A program made the translations under genes and the position numbers. From Thalassomonas actiniarum (GTDB lineage Bacteria > Pseudomonadota > Gammaproteobacteria > Enterobacterales > Alteromonadaceae), in contig NZ_CP059735.1 of the NCBI RefSeq assembly GCF_000948975.2, forward strand, positions 496,001 to 560,000: 64,000 bases of DNA, written 5' to 3'. Positions 1-14,938 of this stretch are shown here, one piece after another. Under the pieces are notes generated by a model, which was given only the letters and a program-made list of their open reading frames with translations, made no database searches and was not told where the DNA came from. Position 1 is the stretch's first letter. Every line of letters starts with the position of its first letter.

Positions 1-284
1 GTATGCCGATCCGGGTATGGTTGTCGGCCCAGGCCAATATCGGCATAGATTTATTTTTTCAGGCGCTGGCGGAGCGCTTAGGGCGCCAGATAGTGCGCCA
101 TAGCTTGAAAATCCCCCCTGCGGCAGGAAAACTGCGGGGCATGCTGTATCAGCTTAACTGTATTGCTGATGAGCATTTTGACGAACAGGGGAATTGCCTG
201 GTGGATGTAAAACTGCCGGCCCGGGAATGGAATCGATTAATAAAACAGGATAAAGCGGGCTTAGAACGCTTTATTGAAAACTAA
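1..284 (+). CDS. hflX: GTPase HflX, C-terminal fragment (start lies before the window)
   Basis: The reading frame is open from the window edge to a TAA at 282-284, so only the last ~93 residues are visible. The segment begins with a strand of the type that closes the HflX G domain (VWLSAQANIGID) and continues into the short C-terminal domain. HflX is a ribosome-associated GTPase that splits stalled or heat-damaged 70S ribosomes. No GTP-binding motif is visible, because those lie upstream. The call depends on fit to the HflX C-terminus plus the hfq-hflX-hflK-hflC-DUF2065-purA order known in gammaproteobacteria. The ATG at position 3 is internal and is not the start. Confidence 0.85.
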   Translation, partial: MPIRVWLSAQANIGIDLFFQALAERLGRQIVRHSLKIPPAAGKLRGMLYQLNCIADEHFDEQGNCLVDVKLPAREWNRLIKQDKAGLERFIEN

Positions 285-328
285 CTGACTGATATATTAG
301 CAGCAATTGCAATTTAGCGGAGACCATC

Positions 329-1474
329 ATGGCTTGGAATGAACCGGGGAATAACGATAAAGATCCCTGGAAAAATAAGGGTGGCAATAACCAGGGGCCA
401 CCAGACTTGGACGACTTACTCAAAGACCTGGGTCAGAAAGTAAGCGGTGTCTTTGGCGGGAAATCATCAGGCGGCGGCTCGGGAAAAAGTTTTTCCAGTG
501 TCGGTATTGGCCTGGCCCTGATTATTTCGGTATTGGTATATGCCTTTAGCGGTTTTTATACCATCAAAGAAGCCGAGCAGGGCATAGTGTTACGTTTCGG
601 CCAGTATGCCGGGACGGTTGATCCCGGTCTGCGTTGGAAGTGGACGTTTGTTGAGCGCATTATTCCCGTGGATATGCAAACCACACGGGATTTGCCTGCG
701 GCCGGTTTTATGCTGACCCAGGATGAAAACGTGGTGCGGGTGGAAATGCAGGTACAGTACCGGGTGGTTGATGCCCGTAACTATGTCTTTAGCGTGACCG
801 ATGCCGACGACAGCTTAAGTCAGTCGCTGGACAGCGCCCTGCGTTATGTTGTTGGCCATGCGGCGATGGATGATATCCTCACCAGCGGCCGTGAAACCGT
901 GCGTCAGTCGGTGTGGCAGGAGCTTGAAAAAATCATCGAGCCTTATCACTTAGGTTTGATCATTGTTGATGTTAACTTTAAAGACGCCCGTCCGCCGGAA
1001 GAAGTCAAAGACGCCTTTGATGATGCCATTTCGGCACAGGAAGATGAAGTGCGTTTTTTACGTGAAGCAGAAGCTTACGCCCGTGGTATCGAGCCTCGTG
1101 CCCGTGGCCGTGTAAAACGTATGGAACAGGAAGCCCTGGCCTACAAACAGCAAACCATTCTTGATGCTGAAGGTGCGGTAGCCCGTTTTGAAAAAATCTT
1201 ACCTGAATATCAGGCGGCGCCTGAAGTTACTCGTCAGCGCATGTATTTGACGGCGATGGAAAAGGTTTATAGCAATACCAGTAAGGTGATGGTGGATGTT
1301 GAAGGAGGCAATAACATGATGTATCTGCCTTTGGATAAGATCCTTCAGCAGCAAAACAGCGGACAGCGTATCGTTCCTCAGGCAACAACCAGTTTAAGCC
1401 AGCAGCCGGTATCGTCAAATACTAAACCATCCAGTTCCGGTCGCAGTGATCGCTTCAGCAGCGGGAGAAACTAA
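329..1474 (+). CDS. hflK: HflK, SPFH-domain subunit of the HflKC complex
   Basis: HflK and HflC form a large membrane cage around the FtsH protease and modulate which membrane proteins it degrades. This 381-residue protein has the expected build. There is a Gly/Pro/Asp-rich cytoplasmic N-terminus (about 1-55), one transmembrane helix (about 58-78) and an SPFH/band-7 domain starting near EQGIVLRFGQY. A long charged helix follows (EAEAYARGIEPRARGRVKRM), and the tail is Gln/Ser-rich and low complexity. The start ATG is preceded by a GGAG-type ribosome site at about 319-322. Only 3 nt separate its stop from hflC, so the two are cotranscribed and probably translationally coupled. Confidence 0.96.
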   Translation: MAWNEPGNNDKDPWKNKGGNNQGPPDLDDLLKDLGQKVSGVFGGKSSGGGSGKSFSSVGIGLALIISVLVYAFSGFYTIKEAEQGIVLRFGQYAGTVDPGLRWKWTFVERIIPVDMQTTRDLPAAGFMLTQDENVVRVEMQVQYRVVDARNYVFSVTDADDSLSQSLDSALRYVVGHAAMDDILTSGRETVRQSVWQELEKIIEPYHLGLIIVDVNFKDARPPEEVKDAFDDAISAQEDEVRFLREAEAYARGIEPRARGRVKRMEQEALAYKQQTILDAEGAVARFEKILPEYQAAPEVTRQRMYLTAMEKVYSNTSKVMVDVEGGNNMMYLPLDKILQQQNSGQRIVPQATTSLSQQPVSSNTKPSSSGRSDRFSSGRN

Positions 1475-1477
1475 GCA

Positions 1478-2365
1478 ATGAAGAATTTTTCCATAGTAAT
1501 TCTCGCCCTGTTGGCGGTATTAGTGGTCTCTTCGGTGTTTGTTATTTCCGAAGGTGAGCGCGGTATAGTGTTCCAGTTTAAGAAGATCAAGCGTGACAGT
1601 AGCAGCGGTGAAATGCTGGTCTATGATCCGGGCCTGCACTTTAAGATCCCTTTACTGGAATCGGTACGTAAATTCGATGCCCGTATCCAGACCCTGGATG
1701 AAGCGGCGGATCGTTTTGTGACCGCAGAGAAAAAAGATTTGATGGTCGACTCTTTTGTTAAATGGCGTATTGTTGATTTTTCAACATACTACCTGCGTAC
1801 CTCCGGCTCTATCGAGAATGCCCGGGCGCTGTTAAAACAAAAAGTGAATAACGGCTTGCGTAGCGAATTTGGTACCCGCACCATCAAGGAAATTGTTTCC
1901 GGTGATCGCGATGCCATTATGAGCAAGGCGCAGGAAAGTGCAGCCAGCAGCCAGGATGATCTCGGTATTGAAGTTATCGATGTGCGTATCAAGGCGATTA
2001 ACCTGCCGACAGAAGTCAGTAACTCTATTTACGAGCGTATGCGTGCAGAACGTACCGCTGTAGCGAAAGAGCACAGATCTCAGGGTCAGGAGCAATCGGA
2101 AATTAGACGGGCGACTATCGATGCCAAAGTGACTGTGATGCTGGCAACTGCCCAGAAAAACGCTTTGGAAATTCGTGGTGAAGGGGATGCATTGGCAGCA
2201 AAAGTCTATGCCGACTCTTACAAGAAAGACCCTGAGTTTTTCAACTTCTTCCGCAGCCTGCAAGCTTATGAAAAAAGCTTTAACAGTAAAAGCGATGTTA
2301 TGGTGGTTAAACCCGACAGCGACTTCTTTCATTACTTGAAAGACAGTGCTAAAGCCGGTAATTAA
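1478..2365 (+). CDS. hflC: HflC, partner of HflK in the FtsH-regulating complex
   Basis: This 295-residue protein has an N-terminal membrane anchor (about 5-24) followed by an SPFH domain that opens with VISEGERGIVFQFKKIK. The middle carries family signatures such as EIRRATIDAKVTVMLATAQK and a helical region ending in a FFRSLQAYEKSF segment. It is the obligate partner of HflK; each is normally unstable without the other. The ribosome site (GGGAG) lies inside the end of hflK. A strong hairpin terminator follows 18 nt after the stop, so hflX-hflK-hflC forms a closed transcription unit separate from the DUF2065 gene. Confidence 0.96.
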   Translation: MKNFSIVILALLAVLVVSSVFVISEGERGIVFQFKKIKRDSSSGEMLVYDPGLHFKIPLLESVRKFDARIQTLDEAADRFVTAEKKDLMVDSFVKWRIVDFSTYYLRTSGSIENARALLKQKVNNGLRSEFGTRTIKEIVSGDRDAIMSKAQESAASSQDDLGIEVIDVRIKAINLPTEVSNSIYERMRAERTAVAKEHRSQGQEQSEIRRATIDAKVTVMLATAQKNALEIRGEGDALAAKVYADSYKKDPEFFNFFRSLQAYEKSFNSKSDVMVVKPDSDFFHYLKDSAKAGN

Positions 2366-2382
2366 GCCTTAACAAGTATCAC

Positions 2383-2412
2383 CGGCCATGAAACCTTCAT
2401 GGCCGGTTTTAT
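2383..2412 (+). terminator. Intrinsic terminator of the hfl operon
   Basis: A perfect 12-bp stem (ACCGGCCATGAA at 2383-2394 with its complement at 2398-2409), a 3-nt loop, and a short T-run (2409-2412). Confidence 0.85.
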
Positions 2413-2577
2413 CCTCCTCCCTTGTGCTTTACTCATAAAGTCGTCGGGATTCAAAAATTCTTCATATTCATGTCAAAATCCGGCCTTTTAACGGCTTTCA
2501 CCTTGTTGTTTCTTCTTAAGTGATTGATACTATATTTTTTATCGGTGATTTGCTTAATAAGGAAATAACGTTTTATT

Positions 2578-2778
2578 ATGGAAATTCTGACTATGCCGGG
2601 TTTGCTCACCGTACTGGCAGTGGTTTTTATTATTGAAGGCTTGTTGCCCGCGCTTTTCCCCAATAAGTGGCGCGCCTATATCCAACAACTGGCAAGCCAA
2701 CCTTCGGGTACCATACGTGCCATAGGCTTTTTTATGGTTTTTATCGGTGCCGTGCTTTTACTTATCGTTCAGTCATAA
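2578..2778 (+). CDS. DUF2065 small inner-membrane protein (YjeT-like)
   Basis: This 66-residue protein has two hydrophobic helices (about 6-26 and 45-64) joined by a short basic loop containing the NKWRAYIQQL segment. That matches the DUF2065 family, normally found between hflC and purA. Its function is not established. The ATG follows a TAAGGAAATAACG context with an AGGAA ribosome site. The last 28 codons and the stop are partly repeated downstream (2788-2882), which suggests a tandem duplication that has decayed. Confidence 0.9.
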   Translation: MEILTMPGLLTVLAVVFIIEGLLPALFPNKWRAYIQQLASQPSGTIRAIGFFMVFIGAVLLLIVQS

Positions 2779-2787
2779 TTTTTCTAA

Positions 2788-2882
2788 CCTTCGGGCGTTG
2801 TGCGGACCATACGTAGTATAAGTTTATTATGGTCTTTATCGGTGCTGTGCTTTTGCTTATTGTTCGCGCTTAATATTTTTGC
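2788..2882 (+). pseudogene. Decayed tandem copy of the 3' end of the DUF2065 gene
   Basis: From CCTTCGGG (2788-2795) the sequence retraces the end of the preceding gene (2701-2783), with an insertion of about 8 nt and several substitutions. It keeps the last 14 codons almost intact: an ATG at 2829 reads MVFIGAVLLLIVRA and stops at 2873, against MVFIGAVLLLIVQS in the intact gene. Most differences in that part are silent third-position changes (GGTGCC/GGTGCT, CTTTTA/CTTTTG). The copy is therefore old and may have been under coding selection for a time. It has no ribosome site of its own. Confidence 0.75.
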
Positions 2883-2965
2883 TAGTTTCTAGAAAATAAA
2901 GTTATTGCTAACTAATTAACCTTGCTGGCTATTTTATATACTTTCGAAAAAGCTGGATTTAGTGC

Positions 2966-2994
2966 TTGGACTGCAAAATGTTATTTGTTAAAAT
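2966..2994 (+). promoter_or_regulatory. Sigma-70 promoter for purA
   Basis: TTGGAC at 2966-2971, a 17-nt spacer, and TAAAAT at 2989-2994. The predicted transcript starts near 3001, 25 nt before the purA ATG. No PurR-like operator palindrome was recognised. Confidence 0.6.
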
Positions 2995-3004
2995 CCCCGC
3001 CTAA

Positions 3005-4324
<1,320 letters not shown>

Positions 4325-4381
4325 CTTGTTTTTATTACCTAGTTGGCTAATTGCCGGGTAATAACAAAACTAAGTTTTATA

Positions 4382-4414
4382 AAAGGCCGCTAAATGTTGT
4401 TTAGCGGCCTTTTT
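4382..4414 (+). terminator. purA terminator
   Basis: The stem AAAGGCCGCTAAA (4382-4394) pairs with TTTAGCGGCC plus the following Ts, with a 5-nt loop and a T-tract after the stem. The 410-nt stretch 4325-4735 holds this terminator, the hairpin at 4533 and a repeat half at 4627. I see no gene in it. Confidence 0.9.
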
Positions 4415-4532
4415 ACGTTTAGGGGGCATAGGTGTTAATGAGACGATTTGCGCATAAACTACCGGCTAAGATCGCCTCTGAGTATAGGTTTGGGTGGCGA
4501 AAAGAAGTAGCAATAAATAGCTTTATCGAGCA

Positions 4533-4566
4533 TGAAACACTTCTCTAGGGAAGTGTTTCATTTTTA
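4533..4566 (+). terminator. Palindromic hairpin with T-run, possible terminator or repeat copy
   Basis: ATGAAACACTTC (4533-4544) and GAAGTGTTTCAT (4551-4562) form a perfect 12-bp stem with a 6-nt loop, followed by TTTT. The right arm resembles the GGAAAGTGTTTCA element at 6031 and 6987, so it may belong to the same repeat family. Confidence 0.5.
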
Positions 4567-4626
4567 GCTATATTATCATTTTTCTAAACGAAACTATGGG
4601 TTCTGGAGGCTGGTTGAAATCAATGT

Positions 4627-4648
4627 TTGAAACAGAAGGGGGAATTCT
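4627..4648. repeat. Direct repeat, left copy, flanking the 4736-5104 gene
   Basis: TTG-A-AACAGAAGGGGG-AA-TTCT here and TTG-C-AACAGAAGGGGGG-TTCT at 5203-5223 lie in the same orientation 576 nt apart, with one small gene between them. They could be boundaries of an inserted module or two copies of a short dispersed repeat. Confidence 0.5.
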
Positions 4649-4735
4649 GAGCCATCAATTTTAAGGTCTATTACATAATATGGAGATGGCAGAAATAATT
4701 AAGCGCATATTCCCATCCTTTTATGAGCAAAATAA

Positions 4736-5104
4736 TTAGATCTTGGGGGCTGGGAGCTCACATTTACCTTGAGTTTTAGTTTGACCGATAAGAGCAATTT
4801 TTTGCCAATGAATATAATTAAGAGTATAGCGATCTATCGATGTATTGAACTTATCACCATATAATTTGTAATGCGTTGGGTTTACCTCTAAATCACCTTC
4901 GATCTTTATATCTCCTACGAAAAAGGAGCCTGTTTTGTTCTCTACATCAAGTTTATATAAAGTTGATGAGGCATTTTTGCCTATTGGAGTGCCATCTTCT
5001 TGCTCCATTTTCCCAATGCAAATTAAATCAAATGATTTTGCATAAGCATTTAGTGGAGCTATCAGACAAGCTGAAAGACAAATAATTAATGCCCGTTTAT
5101 TCAT
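4736..5104 (-). CDS. Unrecognised exported protein
   Basis: The 122-residue product has a clear Sec signal peptide: MNKRALIICLSACLIAPLNA, then a likely cleavage after AYA or AKS. The mature part is about 100 residues, rich in beta-strand-like segments, with two cysteines (in LICIGKM and KCELPAP) that could form a disulfide. I recognise no family. It stands alone between direct repeats (4627, 5203), in DNA more AT-rich than the flanking core genes. A transferred or cassette-like origin is possible. No terminator is obvious at its end. Confidence 0.6.
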   Translation of the reverse strand: MNKRALIICLSACLIAPLNAYAKSFDLICIGKMEQEDGTPIGKNASSTLYKLDVENKTGSFFVGDIKIEGDLEVNPTHYKLYGDKFNTSIDRYTLNYIHWQKIALIGQTKTQGKCELPAPKI

Positions 5105-5202
5105 TGAATTTTCCTATAAAAAACTTAACAACAGTTCTAAAAAAAGAGTTATTTTAAACTCAAAAAGAAAAATATACCTTAACTTTAAAATAGGAAGACC
5201 TA

Positions 5203-5223
5203 TTGCAACAGAAGGGGGGTTCT
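5203..5223. repeat. Direct repeat, right copy
   Basis: Partner of 4627-4648. It lies in the gap between the 4736-5104 gene and the 5260-5940 gene. Confidence 0.5.
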
Positions 5224-5259
5224 ATTTAATTTAATTAGCTCAGACCTAATTGTCAGTAT

Positions 5260-5940
5260 TTAAATTGTACCAGACTCTATTGAGTGAAGAATAAAATGCC
5301 GTAGTTTATAATACAGAGCTGATAAAAAGCCTCGACCTCCTTCATAATCCCAATAATTTCCTTCAAAAGGCGCATAAAGACCTGACCGCTGTAATCGCAC
5401 TAACACACCTTTCAGCTCATCTCTATTTAGACTAAATTCATTTTCAACCGTCTCTATAAAAGTACCCCAGTAGTGATCACTGCGTTGAAGTTCATTTTCT
5501 TCTTTCTGCACAGGATGTTTTTGCTCAAAAGAATCTAATAAAGAAAGTATATTTAGTTCTCGGACAGATAAATCATCAATTACTGATAATAATTCTTCGT
5601 ATTCATCTATTTTGTTAAACTGATTATCCTTGAATGTAGCAGTAAATAATTCAGCCAATAACTGAATTTTTTCTCTTCTATAAGTTTGAACAGTGGCTCT
5701 GGATGTTTTTACAAATGCGTGTAAGAACTCGTTAGAGTTGAGAATATCTTCGGTAAGATCCAACTCTCCTTCTTCCAAAGCCTTTATTAAAATATTAAAC
5801 CTTTCAGTTTCTATTTGTGATAGCCGTTCTTGGGCTAAAACATCCAAGCTACTACCGCCAGGTATAAGCTGAATTAATCCTCTAACTAAGGGATTATTGA
5901 GAGGACCTTTAACACCTTTAGTAATCAAATTATCTGACAT
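5260..5940 (-). CDS. Unrecognised helical cytoplasmic protein
   Basis: I chose the ATG at 5940 (226 residues) because GGAGAG sits just upstream; the frame also has a TTG at 5952. The protein has no signal peptide. After a Gly/Pro-rich start (PLVRGLIQLIPGGSSLD) it is almost entirely charged amphipathic helix: SQIETERFNILIKALEE, then FVKTSRATVQTYRREKIQLL. The C-terminal part looks like a small winged-helix fold (NRDELKGVLVRLQRSGLYA, then aromatic residues). This pattern loosely recalls Abi-alpha/DUF4393-type accessory proteins, but I cannot confirm the match. It is a single gene in a low-GC accessory patch. A phage-response or other strain-specific role is only a guess. Confidence 0.55.
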   Translation of the reverse strand: MSDNLITKGVKGPLNNPLVRGLIQLIPGGSSLDVLAQERLSQIETERFNILIKALEEGELDLTEDILNSNEFLHAFVKTSRATVQTYRREKIQLLAELFTATFKDNQFNKIDEYEELLSVIDDLSVRELNILSLLDSFEQKHPVQKEENELQRSDHYWGTFIETVENEFSLNRDELKGVLVRLQRSGLYAPFEGNYWDYEGGRGFLSALYYKLRHFILHSIESGTI

Positions 5941-6030
5941 ATTTCTCTCCAATTAACTATTACTGAATATTTATGGGGAAGTTAAATGAAAAAACAATCG
6001 TGTAAATAGCAAATACTTGGGGAACTTGAT

Positions 6031-6053
6031 ACACACTGCGGGAAAGTGTTTCA
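6031..6053 (+). repeat. 23-nt direct repeat, left copy
   Basis: The 23-nt segment starting ACACACTGCGGG and ending GTGTTTCA is identical at 6987-7009. Together they bracket 6054-6986, which holds the overlapping small genes 6329-6773. Each copy contains an imperfect inverted repeat (ACACT/AGTGT), and the right end resembles the hairpin arm at 4551. The rest of the 5941-6328 gap holds no gene that I can see. Confidence 0.6.
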
Positions 6054-6328
6054 AAATAGGATTGATAACGAGTGATTTTCTAAATAGCCCCTCCCAAAAA
6101 AGTCTCTAACATACTGCTGCAGAAAAAGACTAAAAAGCTATCCCACTTTATAACCAAGAACCAACCGTCACTGTTGATTTTTACAGCGTTTTGTACTATG
6201 ACTAATAGGTGAATCATTCACCAGCGGAGGTGCTTAACAAAGAGAACCAGCAAATAAACCAAGCGCTCCCCCTAAGTGCTAGAACACTCAGAGGAAGCTA
6301 ACCACAACAGATAAAATAGGTATCCATC

Positions 6329-6493
6329 ATGGCTAACCCTAATGATATGCCAGAGTTTCACTCGGTTAAAGTTTCTTTAACAGAAAATATACCTGACCTT
6401 ATGCCTAACCCCGGGCACCTGTCCATAACCTGTAGCAAGCTTGCCCATTACTGTGTACTACCAAGTATCATAGGAGGGCAGTATCATGTCTGA
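6329..6493 (+). CDS. Small ORF overlapping the next gene, possible leader or partner peptide
   Basis: The 54-codon frame starts MANPNDMPEFHSVKVSLTEN and ends with TGA at 6491-6493, eight bases inside the next gene, whose ATG is at 6486. This overlap and the strong AGGAGG at 6472-6477, which lies inside this frame, suggest translational coupling. Its own ribosome site is weak (TAGG about 10 nt upstream). The product has no signal peptide or membrane segment and matches nothing I know. It could instead be a non-coding leader. Confidence 0.4.
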   Translation: MANPNDMPEFHSVKVSLTENIPDLMPNPGHLSITCSKLAHYCVLPSIIGGQYHV

Positions 6494-6773
6494 ATCAAGC
6501 GGCCCAAATACTGACTACGAAACTAAACGAAAGCAGCTATCGAGTGAATGTCTTGATCTTTGTGACGACTTTAGCAAGTTTAGCGATGAATGCTCCTTTC
6601 TCTGTGATGCCTTCGCCGCGGTTGCCCGCGAGCCCGAATGCATCACCCCACCAACGAGTGAAGGTATCTGGCATGTATGCTATCGCTTAAAAATTCAGAT
6701 CAGAGACTACCGGGATAAAATGGATAAGATCCTCCAGGGATTACGCGATCTTAAGCCTGAACAACCAGTTTAA
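6486..6773 (+). CDS. Unrecognised small Cys-containing protein
   Basis: The 95-residue soluble product has five cysteines, four of them in the first half (SSECLDLCDDFSKFSDECSF, then LCDAF), spaced as on helix faces. A conserved-looking WHVCYRLKIQIRDYRDKMDK helix follows. The spacing does not match a standard zinc finger. The ribosome site AGGAGG lies at 6472-6477 with an 8-nt spacer, the best in this accessory patch, so expression is likely. It overlaps the 54-codon frame upstream and lies between identical 23-nt repeats. Function is unknown. Confidence 0.6.
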   Translation: MSESSGPNTDYETKRKQLSSECLDLCDDFSKFSDECSFLCDAFAAVAREPECITPPTSEGIWHVCYRLKIQIRDYRDKMDKILQGLRDLKPEQPV

Positions 6774-6803
6774 CTAATCGACTTAACTAACAGGAAAAGG
6801 CTT

Positions 6804-6846
6804 GGGTGAGCTAACACTGGCAACCTGGTATCTTGCTGGCTCACCC
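6804..6846 (+). other. Hairpin after the 6486-6773 gene
   Basis: GGGTGAGC (6804-6811) can pair with GCTCACCC at about 6839-6846 around a loop of about 27 nt. No T-run follows, so it is at best a weak or Rho-assisted end. Apart from this, the repeat at 6987 and the terminator at 7104, I see nothing in 6774-7154. Confidence 0.35.
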
Positions 6847-6986
6847 GGCTTAAAATTCTGCCCTATTCTCTACCTGGCATAAGTTACGAACACTGCATTT
6901 AATAAACGCGCCCTTACATTCGTATTTTTCAGGCCGAAATTTCACTTCATCGATAAAGCCACTTAATGCAAACATCAAAAATTAGA

Positions 6987-7009
6987 ACACACTGCGGGAA
7001 AGTGTTTCA
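6987..7009 (+). repeat. 23-nt direct repeat, right copy
   Basis: Identical to 6031-6053. It marks the right end of the presumed 956-nt module close to the gltD terminator. Confidence 0.6.
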
Positions 7010-7103
7010 TAAAGTGTGGGTCTTTTAATGGTTTAGTCGCCACTGCTGTAATATCAGCGGACAGAAGCTTGAGTTTATCAGTCGTAGGTAAACATTTTTA
7101 GAC

Positions 7104-7134
7104 AAAAAAATACCAGTCAAATGACTGGTATTTT
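7104..7134 (-). terminator. gltBD terminator
   Basis: TACCAGTCA (7111-7119) and TGACTGGTA (7122-7130) form the stem. On the minus strand a run of seven Ts follows (complement of 7104-7110). A shorter T-run on the plus side (7131-7134) makes it partly bidirectional. Confidence 0.9.
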
Positions 7135-7154
7135 GTCGGGGTAAGTTGCTGTAA

Positions 7155-13075
<5,921 letters not shown>

Positions 13076-13131
13076 TTTCTTCTTCTCCTAATAAAAAAGC
13101 GTTTGAGCATAGGAAGATTAAAAAAGAATAT

Positions 13132-13154
13132 TTTTATGCTTTAATTGCATAAAT
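13132..13154. promoter_or_regulatory. Inverted repeat upstream of gltB, possible operator
   Basis: TTTATGC (13133-13139) and GCATAAA (13147-13153) are separated by 7 nt, in AT-rich DNA about 60-80 nt upstream of the gltB start. In E. coli gltBD is Lrp-activated, so an Lrp-family or other dimeric regulator is plausible. The rest of the gap to 13637 is AT-rich; I see no convincing gene in it. Confidence 0.35.
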
Positions 13155-13637
13155 ATCCTGTTTTAGCCCAAAAGGAACATTTTACACTAAACACTTATTG
13201 AGCAAAGGTCAACAAAAATAGAGCTTTTGCTCGTAGTTTATTTTCACTAAATAGGGTAATTTAATTACTCTATTTTCACTATAAACAACAATTATTATAT
13301 TTTTAAAGGGTTTGTGATGTTGTTGAGATCCTGAAAGCTTTCAAAAACTCTATCAAAATGTAATAAAATTACAAAATGAGTGATGTGAATGTATATTCAG
13401 AAGTTATTCATTTATTCAGCAATCAGTATAGACAAGTCTGCTTATTGCTTGATTCGTTAGGGATTATTAAACAGACAGATTGCACGAATATGACGCACTA
13501 CTATAAGGCATCAAGATCTATGTCGTGTTTTATTGTTGGCTGTGCGATTCGCCGGGCAGGAGCAGTAATGAAAAAGGAGGTTTATAACAACACAGATATT
13601 TTTCCGGAAAATACCTGTGTTGTTGGTAATGTTAAGT

Positions 13638-14564
13638 TTAAGGCTGGTAGCCGCCGGCTATGCCTTTGGTCACGACACTGACCGCATCATGGGCATGCAG
13701 GGATTCCAGGTGATTTATTTTCAGCCAGAAATCATCATAAACCGTTTCCAGGTTCATGGCATGTTGCAAGCGGCGGGCGGCATCTTCACAGAACATCAGG
13801 TTCTGGCCGTTCAAACGGGCAAATTCCTGCTCGTCTTCGCGTTTCACTGCGGCCTGTACCGGAGTTTGCAAGGCGTCTTCTATGGTATCCACCAGGTCGG
13901 TAATGGGGAAATCATTTACCTTTTGGTTAAGTTTTACCTTGATTTCTGCAACCGATCTCTGGCTATGCGGGGTGGCCACTATGCCTTCGGTGGTACCCAG
14001 CCATTCGTGGATGTCCGCCAGGTTGGCTTCGCCGTTATCGGAAAATTTATCGACAAACGCTTTTTGGATAAGCTGGCGTGCCAGCGCGGCAGAGCAAGGA
14101 CAGGTGGAAGAGTATCTGACATCTATAGCCAGCTCAATATCCAGGACGCCCTGATTTAAGCGACCGGTTATTACCACGGGGTAGGCTTTCCAGCCTGCCT
14201 TACCGCTGATCAGCGACTTTCTGCGCAGGTGATAATCAAAACGGAACTGCACTTTGGCGTTGTCGCTTAAGTCCTGGTGACTGCTGATAAAGCCGTCGAG
14301 TAAAGTCACCAGGTTCTGGTAATTTAAGACCTGGTTACTGGATAGCTCATCAAGCAGCAAGTAAAGGCGCGACATATGAATGCCTTTTGCCTTTGGCTCT
14401 TTGAGGTTAACAAAGGCGTCAACATGAGCTGAAACCATACGTTCGGCTTCATCTTTTGAGGCAACCATCACTGGCATCTCAATATTACCCATACCTACCC
14501 AATCCAAGGTGCCCTCGGTTTGTGCTGTGGTGTGGTTGGCAATATCAGGCATTGATGTCGGCAT
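13638..14564 (-). CDS. folE2: GTP cyclohydrolase FolE2 (type IB)
   Basis: FolE2 converts GTP to dihydroneopterin triphosphate, the entry to folate and to queuosine precursors, without needing zinc as the type IA enzyme does. I set the start at the ATG at 14564 (308 residues) because GGAG lies 5-9 nt upstream; an earlier TTG at 14591 lacks a site. The active-site signature [13 protein letters not shown] with Cys155 and Cys157 is intact, as are the LYLLLDEL and [14 protein letters not shown] segments. In some bacteria FolE2 is made under zinc limitation by Zur, but I see no clear Zur box here. Confidence 0.96.
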   Translation of the reverse strand: MPTSMPDIANHTTAQTEGTLDWVGMGNIEMPVMVASKDEAERMVSAHVDAFVNLKEPKAKGIHMSRLYLLLDELSSNQVLNYQNLVTLLDGFISSHQDLSDNAKVQFRFDYHLRRKSLISGKAGWKAYPVVITGRLNQGVLDIELAIDVRYSSTCPCSAALARQLIQKAFVDKFSDNGEANLADIHEWLGTTEGIVATPHSQRSVAEIKVKLNQKVNDFPITDLVDTIEDALQTPVQAAVKREDEQEFARLNGQNLMFCEDAARRLQHAMNLETVYDDFWLKINHLESLHAHDAVSVVTKGIAGGYQP

Positions 14565-14938
14565 TACTACTCCGCTTGGTAAAAACAGCAAAACCAGGGT
14601 TTTGCTGGTAAAATTAATTTAAGGGCGCATATTCTATCTCAATTCCTGCCGGGATCATTACTATTATTTCGCTTAAATAGGTCTAAATTTTATATTATTT
14701 GCTTATATCCCATGTAAAAGCGGTTATTTTTTGAAAAAGTCCCGTTTAAACCGTCGCCAATTTGGCTATTTATTTTTTATTTTTATTAACCGGCCGATAT
14801 CAGCGGCTAAGTATTTGCTGACTATTGCTTGTACTAAAGTGTTACCTTTTATTACTTTCACCGGATCCTGTGATGCCCTTGGGGAATTTTATTGTTATGC
14901 TAGGGCAATAATTGTCGTATTAATTACAGGGAATTGCG
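14565..14938. other. AT-rich intergenic region between folE2 and hptA
   Basis: Divergent promoters for folE2 and hptA must lie here. A 73-codon frame (14731-14952) starts at TTG without a ribosome site and has no recognisable features. I see no RNA gene or repeat. Confidence 0.5.

Noticed and set aside
6031-7009. Integron gene cassette with attC sites
   Set aside because: The 23-nt repeats lack the paired conserved core sites (RYYYAAC and GTTRRRY) and the long imperfect palindrome of attC; no integrase is in the window.
13376-13681. 101-codon frame between gltB and folE2
   Set aside because: It overlaps the 3' end of folE2 on the other strand, lacks a ribosome site and shows no recognisable protein features.
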